64,000 nt of DNA from Hyphomonas sp. L-53-1-40 (GCF_000682775.1 NZ_AWFI01000012.1:186001-250000), one strand, 5' to 3'; counted from the first letter of the stretch, positions 26,258 through 36,249 are shown. Notes: generated by a model not told the origin, from the sequence alone. Program-made: numbers and translations.

Positions 26258-28111
26258 ATGTTGAACAGACGACATATGCTGCAGACGGTGCTCGGCACCG
26301 GCGCAGCCTGGGGGGCAAGCAGCCTCCTGCCCGCTTGGGCAAAATCTTCCAGCAACGGAAACCTTGGTGTGCCCTCACTTTCGGGCACGCGCTTCGACCT
26401 CGAAATCGGGCAGTTCCCGGTCAGGCTCAACGGCAAAGTCGGTATGGCAACCGGAATCAATGGCACACTTCCCGGTCCGCTCTTGCGGTTGCGCGAGGGC
26501 GATGACGTTACAATGAACGTCACCAACCGGCTTGCCGAAGACACTTCGATCCATTGGCACGGACTGCTTGTCCCCTTCCATATGGACGGCGTGCCGGGCG
26601 TCAGCTTCCCGGGCATCAAACCGGGCGAAACGTTCAAATATCAGTTCAAGGTGCCGCAAAATGGCACTTACTGGTATCACTCCCATTCTGGTCTGCAGGA
26701 ACAACTCGGCCATTACGGTCCGATCGTCATAGATCCGGCAGGTACAGACCCAGTGGCTTATGACCGGGAATATGTTCTCGTCCTCAGCGACTGGAGTTTC
26801 ACGCATCCGCACCGGATCTTCGACAAGCTCAAGAAGAATGCCGAGAGCCTGAATTTCAACCGCCCGACCCTGTCGAACCCAACCGGACTTGGCGGCATGT
26901 GGGGGCAGATGCGAATGAGCCCGCGCGATCTCGCAGACGTGACGGGCGAAACCTACACCTACCTGATCAATGGCCATTCGACGGCCGATAATTTCAATAT
27001 GGTCTTCCAGCCGGGCGAGCGGGTTCGCCTGCGCATTATCAACGCCTCCGCCATGACCCTCTTTAATGTCCGCCTCCCGGGCTTGCCGATGACGGTGGTC
27101 CAGGCCGACGGTCTGAATGTCCAGCCGGTTGAGACCGACGAGTTCCAGATGGGCGTGGCCGAGACGTATGATGTCATCATCGCGCCGACCGAAGCGCGCG
27201 CCTACGCCTTTGTTGCCGAATCGATCGACCGCTCCGGCCAGGCCGTTGCCACGCTCGGCCCGCGTGCCGGTATGCGGGCCGATGCGCCTGCGCTTCGAGC
27301 CGTGCCGATGCTGACCATGCGGGACATGGGAATGGCCCATGGAGACATGGCGGGCATGTCAGGCATGGAGGGTATGGATCACAGTCCCGACACCAGCATG
27401 GACACGGACATGTCGGATCACGCCATGAAAGGTCACGACATGGGCACCATGTCCATGCAGCCTGACCCCAACGGTGCGGCCGTCCAGCCCGTCAAGATCG
27501 AAGCAGATATAGAGCGCGGCCCCGGTGTCGCAAAAGTATCAGGCATGACGATGAGCCGCTTGGGCGAACCCGGTCTCGGGCTTGATGATGTCCCCCACCG
27601 CACGCTCACCTATAACCAGCTTCGCGCGCTCGACATGAATGAGGACCATCGCCCGCCTGGCCGCGAAATTGTCATTCATCTGACGTCGAACATGGAACGC
27701 TACATGTGGTCGTTCGACGGTGTAAAATTCTCCGAGGTAACCGAGTCAATCAAGTTCTACGAGGGTGAACGTGTTCGCCTGACGCTCGTAAACGATACAA
27801 TGATGCCACACCCGATCCATTTGCACGGCATGTTTTTCGATCTCGTGAATGGCGGTGGTCATCACATGCCTCGAAAGCACACAGTAACGGTCAAGCCTGC
27901 AGACAGGGTCAGCGTCGACATCACCGCAGAACATGTCGGTGACTGGGCGTTCCACTGCCATCTGCTTTACCACATGCACGCTGGCATGATGCAGGTCGTC
28001 AGCGTCATTCCGCCAGCAGACGATACGACACCAGCTGAAAAAATGCCGGCAGGTCAGATGAATATGCCCATGGACCATCACGGCATGAACCATGGGGAGG
28101 GAAAATCATGA
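26258..28111 (+). CDS. copA: Periplasmic multicopper oxidase CopA/PcoA
   Basis: 617 residues with a twin-arginine signal (NRRHMLQTVLGTGAAWGASS). The three-cupredoxin laccase fold is shown by HWHGLLVP (~99), WYHSHSGLQEQ (~139), HPIHLHGMFFDL (~518) and HCHLLYHMHAGMMQVV (~566). A Met/His-rich insert (~350-405, repeated DMxGM/DMSDHAM) is the copper-binding region of CopA-type oxidases. It oxidises Cu(I) to less toxic Cu(II). GGAG precedes the ATG. The stop overlaps copB (ATGATGA). Confidence 0.95.
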   Translation: MLNRRHMLQTVLGTGAAWGASSLLPAWAKSSSNGNLGVPSLSGTRFDLEIGQFPVRLNGKVGMATGINGTLPGPLLRLREGDDVTMNVTNRLAEDTSIHWHGLLVPFHMDGVPGVSFPGIKPGETFKYQFKVPQNGTYWYHSHSGLQEQLGHYGPIVIDPAGTDPVAYDREYVLVLSDWSFTHPHRIFDKLKKNAESLNFNRPTLSNPTGLGGMWGQMRMSPRDLADVTGETYTYLINGHSTADNFNMVFQPGERVRLRIINASAMTLFNVRLPGLPMTVVQADGLNVQPVETDEFQMGVAETYDVIIAPTEARAYAFVAESIDRSGQAVATLGPRAGMRADAPALRAVPMLTMRDMGMAHGDMAGMSGMEGMDHSPDTSMDTDMSDHAMKGHDMGTMSMQPDPNGAAVQPVKIEADIERGPGVAKVSGMTMSRLGEPGLGLDDVPHRTLTYNQLRALDMNEDHRPPGREIVIHLTSNMERYMWSFDGVKFSEVTESIKFYEGERVRLTLVNDTMMPHPIHLHGMFFDLVNGGGHHMPRKHTVTVKPADRVSVDITAEHVGDWAFHCHLLYHMHAGMMQVVSVIPPADDTTPAEKMPAGQMNMPMDHHGMNHGEGKS

Positions 28112-28911
28112 TGAAACCGAATTTGGCAGCCCCTCTCCTCCTCGGCTTCGCGCTCTACGCGACCGGCAGCGCGTTCGCGGAAGACACAAATCAAACCCCG
28201 CCCTGGGATCAGGCCGACGCCATCTACGGCGAGGATGCAATGGCGGACGCTCGCCGGGACGTTCTTGCGGAAGGCGGAGACCAGAAGAGCTTCTACATCC
28301 TCTTCAACCAGCTCGAGGCTCAGATGTCTGACGAGGGCGACAGTTTGTACTGGAACGGACAGGCTTGGTATGGGGGCGATATCAACAAGCTCTGGTTCAA
28401 GAGCGAGGGCCGCGCCTCTCTGAATGGAGAGGGCGTGGATGATGCCGAGATCCAGGCGCTCTATTCCCGCGCGGTTGCGCCTTTCTGGAATGTTCAGGCG
28501 GGCGTTCGCTACGACATCGAACCGGATAGTCTCGCGCATGGGGTCGTCGCACTGAATGGTCTGGCGCCCTACTGGTTCGAAGTCGACGCTTCCGCCTTTC
28601 TCAGTGAAAAAGGCGATGTAACGGCCCGCATCGAGGCTGAATATGAGTTGCTCCTGACCCAGCGGTTGATCTTGCAGCCTCGGATCGAAGCAAATCTTTC
28701 CGCGCAGGACATACCGGAAAGGGAAACGGGCGCGGGACTTAGCACACTCGATGCCGGCTTGCGGCTTCGTTATGAAATCAGGAGGGAGTTTGCGCCTTAT
28801 GTCGGCGTCGAATGGCAAAGCGCCTTCGGTGAGACACGCGACATGATCAAAGCCGCAGGCGGTGAAGGCGACGATATCGTCTTTCTCGTGGGCCTGCGGA
28901 CCTGGTATTAG
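28108..28911 (+). CDS. copB: Outer-membrane copper resistance protein CopB/PcoB
   Basis: 267 residues with a signal peptide (LLLGFALYATGSAFA) and a CopB beta-barrel: FNQLEAQMSDEGDSLYWNGQ, GGDINKLWFKSEG, SRAVAPFWNVQAGVRYD and C-terminal VGLRTWY with terminal aromatic residue. The usual Met-rich N-terminal linker of CopB is almost absent here, so the protein is a short form. It is translationally coupled to copA. Confidence 0.92.
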   Translation: MMKPNLAAPLLLGFALYATGSAFAEDTNQTPPWDQADAIYGEDAMADARRDVLAEGGDQKSFYILFNQLEAQMSDEGDSLYWNGQAWYGGDINKLWFKSEGRASLNGEGVDDAEIQALYSRAVAPFWNVQAGVRYDIEPDSLAHGVVALNGLAPYWFEVDASAFLSEKGDVTARIEAEYELLLTQRLILQPRIEANLSAQDIPERETGAGLSTLDAGLRLRYEIRREFAPYVGVEWQSAFGETRDMIKAAGGEGDDIVFLVGLRTWY

Positions 28912-28920
28912 GAGAACAAA

Positions 28921-30015
28921 ATGGGCGGTTTCATAGAACCCAATATTCACCCCGTGCTGGTGCATTTTACCTATGCCCTCGGCACATCTGCAGCCCTGGC
29001 ATATGTGGCTGGCCTCCTCGTACCTGCAGGCCGCTGGCGCGACAGCCTTCGACCGGCCGCCGACTGGATGCTGGCATTGGCTGCCTTGGCGGTTCTGGCC
29101 ACCATCGCGGCCGGGTTTCAGGCCTATTACAGCGTTGCTCACGATGCGCCGTCCCATGAAGCGATGACAACCCATCGCAACTGGGCTGTTCCCACGGGCC
29201 TCGCATTACTGGCCCTCGCCGGTTGGCGCTGGCTGAGAAGGGCCTCGTCGCCCGGCCCGGTATTTGCGATCAGTGCCCTGGCGGTGGCAGGTCTTTTGAC
29301 GGTTACAGCGTGGTGGGGAGGCACAATTGTCTACAAGTACGGACTTGGCGTGCAGACCCTTCCTGAAGCCAGCGGGCCAGGCCACGATCATGATCATGGC
29401 GGCGGAGCCGGTCATGGCGACCAAGGCACCGTAAATTCAACAGACGATCATCAAGACGCTCACGGAGCGCCTCCATCCGACACGATGGATGGATCATCGG
29501 CGAGCGGCGATGGACATGATCACGACCATACCGACGGTGCAGCTGATCGAGAAATGTCAGGCACGGTCCCCGCCGGACACGACAACTCCGACGGCCATCA
29601 CGACACCAAACCGGTCTCGACTGATGAACAGGCGATCCTGGATATCATGGCCGCGATCGAAACCGGTTGGGAGACCGGCGATGGCGAACTGTTCCGACAG
29701 AACTTTCTCGACTGGTCAGGCGCCCGGTACTTTGAGTCAGGCGGCGAGAATACTGGCCTGCTCGACCTTGTCGAAAATCATGTCGAGCCCGAAAAAGATA
29801 CCATTCCGGATCTCGAACTCGACTTCTCGAATATAGACGTGCGATTCGAGGGAAGTGACTTTGCATGGGCTGTCGCGGACACAGCGATCAGTGGAACGTT
29901 CAGCTCCAATGGCGAACGCCTGGAGCGTATCGGGAAACAAACGGTGCTGTTCCGCAAGGTCGCCGGCACCTGGCAGGTCATTCACACGCACTCGTCCTCC
30001 CGTGCGCCGCGATAA
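28921..30015 (+). CDS. DUF2231 membrane domain fused to His-rich linker and NTF2-like domain
   Basis: 364 residues in three parts. Residues 1-145 form a four-helix DUF2231-like domain starting with IEPNIHPVLVHFTYALG. Residues ~150-235 form a His/Asp/Gly-rich stretch with HDHDHGGGAGHGD, DGHDHDHTDG and similar motifs. Residues ~240-364 form a SnoaL/NTF2-like domain (AILDIMAAIETGWETGDGE ... KVAGTWQVIHTHSS). The linker likely binds metal. The last gene of the copA-copB operon; no precise function can be named. The fusion is discussed in the findings. Confidence 0.75.
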   Translation: MGGFIEPNIHPVLVHFTYALGTSAALAYVAGLLVPAGRWRDSLRPAADWMLALAALAVLATIAAGFQAYYSVAHDAPSHEAMTTHRNWAVPTGLALLALAGWRWLRRASSPGPVFAISALAVAGLLTVTAWWGGTIVYKYGLGVQTLPEASGPGHDHDHGGGAGHGDQGTVNSTDDHQDAHGAPPSDTMDGSSASGDGHDHDHTDGAADREMSGTVPAGHDNSDGHHDTKPVSTDEQAILDIMAAIETGWETGDGELFRQNFLDWSGARYFESGGENTGLLDLVENHVEPEKDTIPDLELDFSNIDVRFEGSDFAWAVADTAISGTFSSNGERLERIGKQTVLFRKVAGTWQVIHTHSSSRAPR

Positions 30016-30078
30016 GGAGGAAATCCAAACTGCCGCTTGCCGGCCAAGTTGAAAAGCAACCGGCAAGCGGCGATGATA

Positions 30079-30107
30079 TTGAATATACCCCCTAGGGGTA
30101 CTATACT
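30079..30107 (+). promoter_or_regulatory. CsoR operator inside a near-consensus promoter
   Basis: -35 TTGAAT (30079-30084), 17-base spacer, -10 TATACT (30102-30107). The spacer contains TACCCC-CTA-GGGGTA (30086-30100), a perfect 6-base inverted repeat matching CsoR-type copper operators. It drives the DUF5676 gene and the downstream copper ATPase. Confidence 0.8.
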
Positions 30108-30150
30108 ATGACTCTCCTACTTGCTCTTGCCTGGACCGCTGGAGGTCAGA

Positions 30151-30405
30151 ATGAAAATCATCCCCGTCGGACACTCGCTGTCTCTGTTCCTGCTCGTCAG
30201 TTATTTGCTGTGCGTCGGCTGGGGGAGTGTGACGCCGTCCAGCCTTCACATGCATCCAGCATGGCAGGATCTACTGCCCGGATTTGAGTTTGGAACGCTG
30301 ACCGGTTTCCTGATCGGCCTTGTCGAGAGCTATCTCTATGGCTGGTACATCGCCCTTCTGTTCGTTCCCTTGTTCAACTTCTTCAACCGAAACAGCAGCG
30401 CATAA
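30151..30405 (+). CDS. DUF5676 family small membrane protein
   Basis: 84 residues with two hydrophobic helices and the family pattern VGHSLSLFLLVSYLLCVGWG, SLHMHPAWQDLLPGFE and GLVESYLYGWYIALLFVPL. Genes of this family usually sit beside copper ATPases, as here. The ATG follows GGAGG. An upstream in-frame TTG at 30121 would lengthen it by ten residues but lacks a site. Function not established; a copper-related membrane role is inferred from context and from the Met-His pair. Confidence 0.8.
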   Translation: MKIIPVGHSLSLFLLVSYLLCVGWGSVTPSSLHMHPAWQDLLPGFEFGTLTGFLIGLVESYLYGWYIALLFVPLFNFFNRNSSA

Positions 30406-30458
30406 AAGTGATGCATACCCTCATCCTGTGAAGCACTCCTGCTGAAAGAGTCAGAGCC

Positions 30459-32684
30459 ATGACCAACGACACTTCTCACGCCCATTCCGGACATGCGTGC
30501 CATCACAACGATCAGGCCGCTCCACAGAAGCCCGATGATGCCTATGACAAGGTTCCGATCGGCTATGCCGGCACCGTCTGGACCTGTCCCATGCATCCGC
30601 AGGTACGCGAAACTGCCAATACAGGCTGCCCGATCTGCGGCATGGCGCTCGAACCGGAAACGGTGACGGCCGAGCAGGATACCAGCGAACTGGATGACAT
30701 GACGCGGCGCTTCTGGGTCGCCCTTGTCTTCTCGGCGCCACTGCTCGCCTTTGTCATGGGCGAAATGATTCCCGGCAGCCCGCTCAGGCACTGGATTGAT
30801 CCGACATGGAGTGTCTGGCTTCAGGCCCTGATCGCGACTCCCGTTGTCGTTTGGGCCGGCTGGCCTTTCTTCGTGCGCGGCTGGCAATCCGTGAAGCGAC
30901 GCAACCTCAACATGTTCACCCTGATCGCGATGGGCGTCGGCGTGGCCTATATTTATTCCCTGGTCGCAACATTCGCGCCTGGCATATTTCCCGATTCATT
31001 CCGTGGGCATGGCGGCGCGGTAGCAGTCTACTACGAGGCGGCCGCCGTCATCGTTACGCTGGTTTTACTTGGCCAGGTGCTCGAACTGCGCGCGCGCAAC
31101 GCCACCTCAGGAGCCATTCGTGCACTGCTGGAGCTTGCCCCTGCTACTGCGCGCAGGATTGCTGACGATGGCAGCGAACAGGATGTCGATCTCGCGGATG
31201 TAAAGTCTGGCGACAAGCTGCGGGTCCGGCCAGGTGAGAAGATCCCGGTCGATGGCGAGGTCGTCGACGGCCATGGGTCGGTTGACGAGTCCATGGTCAC
31301 CGGCGAACCCCTGCCCGTCGAAAAAGCCGCTGGCGCCCGTGTGACCGGCGGCACGGTCAACGGAACCGGGTCGCTCGTTATGAAGGCGACACATGTGGGC
31401 GAAGACACGCTCTTGTCCCAGATTGTCCGAATGGTTGCCGCCGCTCAGCGGTCCCGAGCTCCAATCCAGCGGCTCGCTGATCTCGTCGCTGCCTGGTTCG
31501 TTCCGGCTGTTATTGGAATTGCAATCCTGACCTTTGTCGTTTGGGCCGTGTTCGGACCCGACCCGGCGATGGCTTTTGCGATCGTGAATGCCGTTGCCGT
31601 CCTGATCATCGCATGTCCCTGTGCGCTAGGTCTGGCAACCCCGATGTCGATCATGGTCGGCACGGGCAAGGGCGCGTCCAACGGCATCCTGATCAAGAAT
31701 GCTGAAGCGTTGGAGACGCTTGAGAAGGTCGATACGATCGTGGTCGACAAGACCGGGACGTTGACGCTCGGACGCCCCGAACTGGTACGCGTCCAGCCAG
31801 GCGAAGGCTTCGACGAAGCCTCGTTGCTTAGTCTCGTAGCCGCGGTGGAACGTTTGAGCGAGCACCCACTTGCCGACGCGATCGTGCGTGGCGCAAAAGG
31901 CAAGGGCGCGCCTCACAAGGATGCGCACGGATTTGAATCCGTCACTGGCGAAGGTGCGCAGGCAAGCGTCGACGGCCAAACCGTCGCCATCGGCAACAGA
32001 AAGATGATGCAGCGGATCGGGGGCTGGTCTGACGACCTCGGGACACGCGCTGACCAGTACCGCACCGAAGGCCAGACGGTTATGTTCGCCGCCGTCGACG
32101 GAAAACCGGCAGGCCTTGTCTCTGTGGCGGACCCGATCAAGGAGACGACACCGGAAGCCATCAGACGTCTTCATGCCGAAGGGTTGAAGATTGTGATGTT
32201 GACAGGTGACAATGAGACGACAGCACGCGCGGTCGCCGACAAGGTCGGCATCGATGAGGTTCACGCCGACGTCTCGCCTGAAGACAAGCATCGGATCGTG
32301 TCCGAACTCCAGAAGAACGGTGCCCGCGTGGCCATGTGCGGTGACGGCATAAATGATGCGCCCGCGCTCGCTCAGGCGGATGTCGGAATCGCCATGGGAA
32401 CCGGAACCGATGTGGCCATGGAGAGTGCCGGTGTAACGCTTGTGAAAGGCGATCTGATCGGGGTCGCAAAGGCCCGGGAGCTCAGCCACGCCACGATGCG
32501 CAACATCCGCCAGAACCTGTTCTTCGCGTTCTTCTACAATACGCTTGGCGTGCCGGTTGCCGCTGGCATTCTGTATCCCTTCTTCGGCTTGTTACTGAGC
32601 CCGATGATCGCGGCGGCCGCCATGAGTTTCAGTTCCGTATCTGTTATCGGCAACGCCTTGCGGCTGAGAACCCTTAAACTCTAA
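30459..32684 (+). CDS. copB-type ATPase: Copper-exporting P1B ATPase with N-terminal HMBD domain
   Basis: 741 residues. The N-terminus is His-rich ([13 protein letters not shown]) and is followed by a heavy-metal-binding domain with [15 protein letters not shown] and [10 protein letters not shown] (~36-66), replacing the usual HMA domains. Eight membrane helices carry the ion site [11 protein letters not shown] (~385). Phospho-Asp D430 lies in DKTGTLT, the nucleotide-domain HP in SEHPLADA, and the hinge in [10 protein letters not shown] (~628). It exports Cu(I) to the periplasm where CopA oxidises it. Confidence 0.93.
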   Translation: MTNDTSHAHSGHACHHNDQAAPQKPDDAYDKVPIGYAGTVWTCPMHPQVRETANTGCPICGMALEPETVTAEQDTSELDDMTRRFWVALVFSAPLLAFVMGEMIPGSPLRHWIDPTWSVWLQALIATPVVVWAGWPFFVRGWQSVKRRNLNMFTLIAMGVGVAYIYSLVATFAPGIFPDSFRGHGGAVAVYYEAAAVIVTLVLLGQVLELRARNATSGAIRALLELAPATARRIADDGSEQDVDLADVKSGDKLRVRPGEKIPVDGEVVDGHGSVDESMVTGEPLPVEKAAGARVTGGTVNGTGSLVMKATHVGEDTLLSQIVRMVAAAQRSRAPIQRLADLVAAWFVPAVIGIAILTFVVWAVFGPDPAMAFAIVNAVAVLIIACPCALGLATPMSIMVGTGKGASNGILIKNAEALETLEKVDTIVVDKTGTLTLGRPELVRVQPGEGFDEASLLSLVAAVERLSEHPLADAIVRGAKGKGAPHKDAHGFESVTGEGAQASVDGQTVAIGNRKMMQRIGGWSDDLGTRADQYRTEGQTVMFAAVDGKPAGLVSVADPIKETTPEAIRRLHAEGLKIVMLTGDNETTARAVADKVGIDEVHADVSPEDKHRIVSELQKNGARVAMCGDGINDAPALAQADVGIAMGTGTDVAMESAGVTLVKGDLIGVAKARELSHATMRNIRQNLFFAFFYNTLGVPVAAGILYPFFGLLLSPMIAAAAMSFSSVSVIGNALRLRTLKL

Positions 32685-32701
32685 TTTTCCGGAGCACAGA
32701 C

Positions 32702-33202
32702 ATGTCCAGACCACTTGCTATGAGCGCGCTCGGTGCGCTGATGATTGCAGCCCTGATAGCGGGTATGATGCTCTTCTCCGCGTCACCCGCAGCCAACGCG
32801 CAAACAGTCACTGTACACAAGACGCCATGGTGCGGTTGCTGCGCCGCCTGGGTGGACCACCTGCATGACGAGGGTTTCGACGTCATCGTGAAAGAGGAAG
32901 AGGACCTGACACCCATTCGGTCACGGCTTGGTGTTCGGGATGAACTGATGAGTTGCCATACCGCAGAAGTCGCCGGATATGTCGTTGAAGGTCACGTTCC
33001 CGCTCGGGAAATACGACGCTTGCTCGAAGAAAAGCCTGACGTCAACGGCGTCTCGGTGCCCGGCATGCCGCAAGGCTCTCCCGGCATGGAAACACCGAAC
33101 GCGCCAGATCGGTATGATGTCATCATCTTCTCTGGAGAGGATGCCAGGACATATGCCTCCTATCGGGGAACGCAATTGGTCTCCGAACCGGCAAGACCAT
33201 GA
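32702..33202 (+). CDS. DUF411 exported metal-binding protein (CopG-like)
   Basis: 166 residues with a signal-anchor (LGALMIAALIAGMMLFSA) and a thioredoxin-like DUF411 domain: HKTPWCGCCAAWVDHL (C44, C46, C47), then ELMSCHTAEVAGYVVEGHVP. DUF411 proteins such as CopG carry a Cys-bound copper cluster and are found in copper clusters. 17 bases after the ATPase, with a four-base overlap to the next gene, so it belongs to the same transcript. Confidence 0.87.
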   Translation: MSRPLAMSALGALMIAALIAGMMLFSASPAANAQTVTVHKTPWCGCCAAWVDHLHDEGFDVIVKEEEDLTPIRSRLGVRDELMSCHTAEVAGYVVEGHVPAREIRRLLEEKPDVNGVSVPGMPQGSPGMETPNAPDRYDVIIFSGEDARTYASYRGTQLVSEPARP

Positions 33203-34542
33203 GTGAGGATGACTACAAGCATGGGTCACTGACGCTGGCGGGCACCGTCGCCATGGGGACGGGCGTGATGATCGGTGCCGGCATCTTTGCCCTGACCGGT
33301 CAGGTCGCTGAATTTGCAGGCGACCTGTTTCCGCTCGCATTCCTCACGGCAGCCATCATCAGCGGCTTCAGCGCCTATTCCTATATCAAGGTCTCCAACA
33401 AGTATCCTAGCGCCGGCGGCATCGCGATGATACTCCAACGCGCTTACGGCCCGTCTACCGTGACCGGAAGCGCCGCCCTGCTGATGGCGTTCTCGATGAT
33501 CATCAATGAAAGCCTGGTCGCCCGCACGTTCGGCACGTACACGCTGCAGCTGTTTGGCGTCGAGGGCGGCATATTCGTCCCCTTGCTGGCAATCGGACTG
33601 ATTATCCTGGCTTTCGTGATAAATATTGCCGGTAATCAGGTGATCGGCGGCGTATCGAAGGTCACGGCTATTCTCAAGATTGGTGGCATACTGATTTTCG
33701 CGCTTATTGCGATCTGGGCTGCCGGATTCAGCTTCCAGCCAGCAGCAGACGGTTTCGCTGACAGCACATCTGCCGGTGGGTTCCTGGCCGGCGTCGCGCT
33801 CGCCATCCTGGCCTATAAGGGATTCACCACCATCACGAACAGTGGCGACGAGGTGAAGCAACCGACCCGCAATGTCGGGCGGGCCATCATGATCTCACTT
33901 GCGATCTGCACTTTCATCTATCTCTTTGTCTGTTTCGCTGTCGGATCAACCCTCACTGTCTCGGAGATTGTTGCGGCGAAGGACTATGCCCTCGCCGAAG
34001 CGGCCCGGCCAGCACTTGGAAACTATGGATTGTGGTTCACCGTAACGATTGCGATCATCGCGACAGCGTCAGGCCTGCTTGCTAGCTTGTTTGCCGTCTC
34101 CCGCATGCTCGCCATGCTGACCGACATGAACCTGATTCCGCATAGACATTTCGGCATGCCCGGAACGGTACAGCGTCATACGCTCGTCTATACGGTTGTG
34201 GCTGCCGGATTGCTCGCGGCTTTCTTCGATCTCAGTCGGATCGCTTCGCTTGGCGCAATCTTCTATCTGGTCATGGATATCATCATCCATTGGGGCGTCT
34301 TCCGGCATTTGAGACAGGATGTTGGCGCCGCACCTGCAATCCTTATCTGTGCGATGGCGCTCGATGCCTTCGTCCTGATCGCCTTCATCGCCCTGAAGTG
34401 GCAAGCCGATCCAGTCATCATCCTGATCGCGGCTTTCGGCATGGCTGCAGTCTTTTCATTCGAGCATTTCTTCCTGAAACGTCTCCGCGACAATCCTCCC
34501 GGAGAGGAGTCCGGAAACGACCAGCACAAAGCCCATTCATGA
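33199..34542 (+). CDS. APC-superfamily amino-acid permease
   Basis: 447 residues with about twelve membrane helices. The N-terminal block GTVAMGTGVMIGAGIFALTGQ is the first-helix motif of APC amino-acid/polyamine transporters, and YKGFTTITNSGDEVKQPTRN is the conserved loop. Substrate unknown. It is coupled both to DUF411 (ATGA) and to the next channel gene (ATGA), so it is an integral part of the copper operon and not a bystander. Confidence 0.87.
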   Translation: MSEDDYKHGSLTLAGTVAMGTGVMIGAGIFALTGQVAEFAGDLFPLAFLTAAIISGFSAYSYIKVSNKYPSAGGIAMILQRAYGPSTVTGSAALLMAFSMIINESLVARTFGTYTLQLFGVEGGIFVPLLAIGLIILAFVINIAGNQVIGGVSKVTAILKIGGILIFALIAIWAAGFSFQPAADGFADSTSAGGFLAGVALAILAYKGFTTITNSGDEVKQPTRNVGRAIMISLAICTFIYLFVCFAVGSTLTVSEIVAAKDYALAEAARPALGNYGLWFTVTIAIIATASGLLASLFAVSRMLAMLTDMNLIPHRHFGMPGTVQRHTLVYTVVAAGLLAAFFDLSRIASLGAIFYLVMDIIIHWGVFRHLRQDVGAAPAILICAMALDAFVLIAFIALKWQADPVIILIAAFGMAAVFSFEHFFLKRLRDNPPGEESGNDQHKAHS

Positions 34543-34988
34543 TCATTGCAACCTTGATCGGACTGCTCACTTTTGTGCTGGCAAGCACGCTGCATTATCT
34601 CGCACTGGCGCATCTGCACCGACGCCTGAACCATGAAGCGCGTTCAGGTCTCCCGATCGTTGTTTCGGGTATCGTAGGTGCAGGCCTGGCGCACCTGGCT
34701 GAGGCAGCGCTCTATGCAACCAGCTTTACGCTACTGGATGCCTTCGACTTGGGTGGTTTCAAGGGCGGCGAAGCGGACGGGTTCATGGACATATTCTATT
34801 TCTCCCTCGTCAACTACACATCGCTTGGGCTGGGCGATATCTATCCAACCGGACATTCGCGGTTCCTGGCCGGACTGGAATCACTCAATGGTTTCCTGCT
34901 GATTTCGTGCTCGGCATCCTTCATTTTCCTCCTGATGCGAAACCAAATGGATGGTCCAACTTCAGGCGGAATTCAAAAATCGGATTAA
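34539..34988 (+). CDS. Two-helix K+-channel-like membrane protein
   Basis: 149 residues with N- and C-terminal membrane helices around a pore loop. FSLVNYTSLGLGDIYPTG carries T-S-L-G-L-G-D, a variant of the K+ selectivity filter TxGYGD with Leu for Tyr. No cytoplasmic RCK domain. The ATG at 34539 overlaps the permease stop (ATGA). Whether it conducts K+ is uncertain because of the filter change. Confidence 0.72.
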   Translation: MIIATLIGLLTFVLASTLHYLALAHLHRRLNHEARSGLPIVVSGIVGAGLAHLAEAALYATSFTLLDAFDLGGFKGGEADGFMDIFYFSLVNYTSLGLGDIYPTGHSRFLAGLESLNGFLLISCSASFIFLLMRNQMDGPTSGGIQKSD

Positions 34989-35060
34989 CTCGGAACCTGT
35001 TCACACACTTCTCCGTTAGTCGTGGAAATACCCCACCACTGTATAAGGAGGATGTTGAAA

Positions 35061-35621
35061 GTGGATATGAAGAACAGTTATTGGCGGTTTGGAGCAATGA
35101 TCATCACATCGGTGATCGTGATGTTTGGACTGATGTACCTCAACACCTATGCGTGGGAGCATGTTCGCTGGAGCGAAACGCGCTTCTACATGGCCTTCAT
35201 CATGGGCGCCGCGATGGCCGTCGTGATGCTGAGCTTCATGCTCAACATGTACAAGGACAGCCGGATCAATTTCGGCATTTTCATTGGCGCTGCGGTCGTG
35301 TTCGTCCTGGCCCTCTGGCTGGTGCGCAGCCAGAGCACTGTCGACGACCGGTCCTACATGAAAGCGATGATCCCCCACCACTCCATTGCCATCATGACAA
35401 GTGAACGCGCCGGCATCGACGATGTCCGTGTGCGCGAGCTTGCCGACGAGATCATCACGGCGCAGCGCAGCGAGATCAAGGAAATGGAATGGCTGATTTC
35501 CGACATCGCGGAAAATGGACCGGCATCGACGGAAAGCGAGGCGGCGAGCCGCCCCGTTCCCCCCTTCGAAGGCACGCTCAATCCAGACGACGCTGCCGGG
35601 GCAGCCATCGCGGAGGACTAA
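35061..35621 (+). CDS. DUF305 membrane-anchored copper-island protein
   Basis: About 186 residues. Three membrane helices (MIITSVIVMFGLMYLN, FYMAFIMGAAMAVVMLSFML, FGIFIGAAVVFVLALWLV) precede a DUF305 helical domain with YMKAMIPHHSIAIMTS, the conserved Met/His pattern. DUF305 proteins are frequent in copper and silver clusters. AAGGAGG at 35045-35051 is nine bases before a GTG at 35061 and fifteen before an ATG at 35067; I prefer the GTG on spacing, and the two differ by only two residues. Confidence 0.8.
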   Translation: MDMKNSYWRFGAMIITSVIVMFGLMYLNTYAWEHVRWSETRFYMAFIMGAAMAVVMLSFMLNMYKDSRINFGIFIGAAVVFVLALWLVRSQSTVDDRSYMKAMIPHHSIAIMTSERAGIDDVRVRELADEIITAQRSEIKEMEWLISDIAENGPASTESEAASRPVPPFEGTLNPDDAAGAAIAED

Positions 35622-35659
35622 CGCGCCTTCCACGTCCAGTCAGACCCGTTCGATCCCGA

Positions 35660-36249
35660 AAAGGAGCGAAACAGAACGAGACTCGAAAAGATCAAGACAC
35701 AGGGCCTTGCCCACCTTTCCTACTTCCTGAGCGCCGATGGCGAAGCTGCGGTCATTGATCCGCGGCGCCTTCGCGGGCTGGTTGCTGCCAGGCGACAAAC
35801 CGGTGCTGCTGGTAGCGCGCGATGACGACCAGGCGGTCGATGCGGCCACCACGCTTCAGCGGATCGGCTTCGACAATGTGAGCGGATTTGTCAGCGGCGC
35901 CATGCCCGTGGCGGTCCAGAACGGCCCGCTCGACACACTCGACTTCGTCGATACCGAAACCGTCGCCGCGCGCGTAGACAACCCGCCGGCTGGCTGGACC
36001 CTGCTCGATGTCCGCGCCATCGATGAATATGAGAGCGGCCACATCAAGGACAGCATGCACGCTTATGTCGGCAAGCTGCCTGATGCGGCCAGTGACCTCG
36101 ACCCGGACAAGCCCGTCACCGTCATGTGCGGAAGCGGCGCCCGGGCCACCATTGCCGCCTCGCAGCTCATGCGGAAGGGGTTCTCCGAGGTCGATGTCTA
36201 TATCGGCTCGATGAAGGCGTGGACCGCAGCTGGAAATGCCATTGAGTGA
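35660..36249 (+). pseudogene. MBL-fold/rhodanese fusion gene with internal deletion
   Basis: The left part reads in one frame as RLEKIKTQGLAHLSYFLSAD then GEAAVIDPRR, the beginning of an MBL-fold hydrolase/rhodanese hybrid. At about 35757-35765 it joins, in another frame, the C-terminal rhodanese portion (AFAGWLLPGDKPVLLVARDD ... TLLDVRAIDEYESGHIKD ... CGSGARATIAASQLM). The metal-binding HxHxDH core is lost. Behind the ribosome-binding-like AAGGAG the expected ATG reads ACG. From ATG 35737 a 170-residue protein with an intact CGSGAR rhodanese loop could still be made. Confidence 0.75.

Noticed and set aside
28078..29175. 365-codon minus-strand open frame
   Set aside because: Antisense to copB and the DUF2231 gene, both with clear signals and overlapping operon structure.
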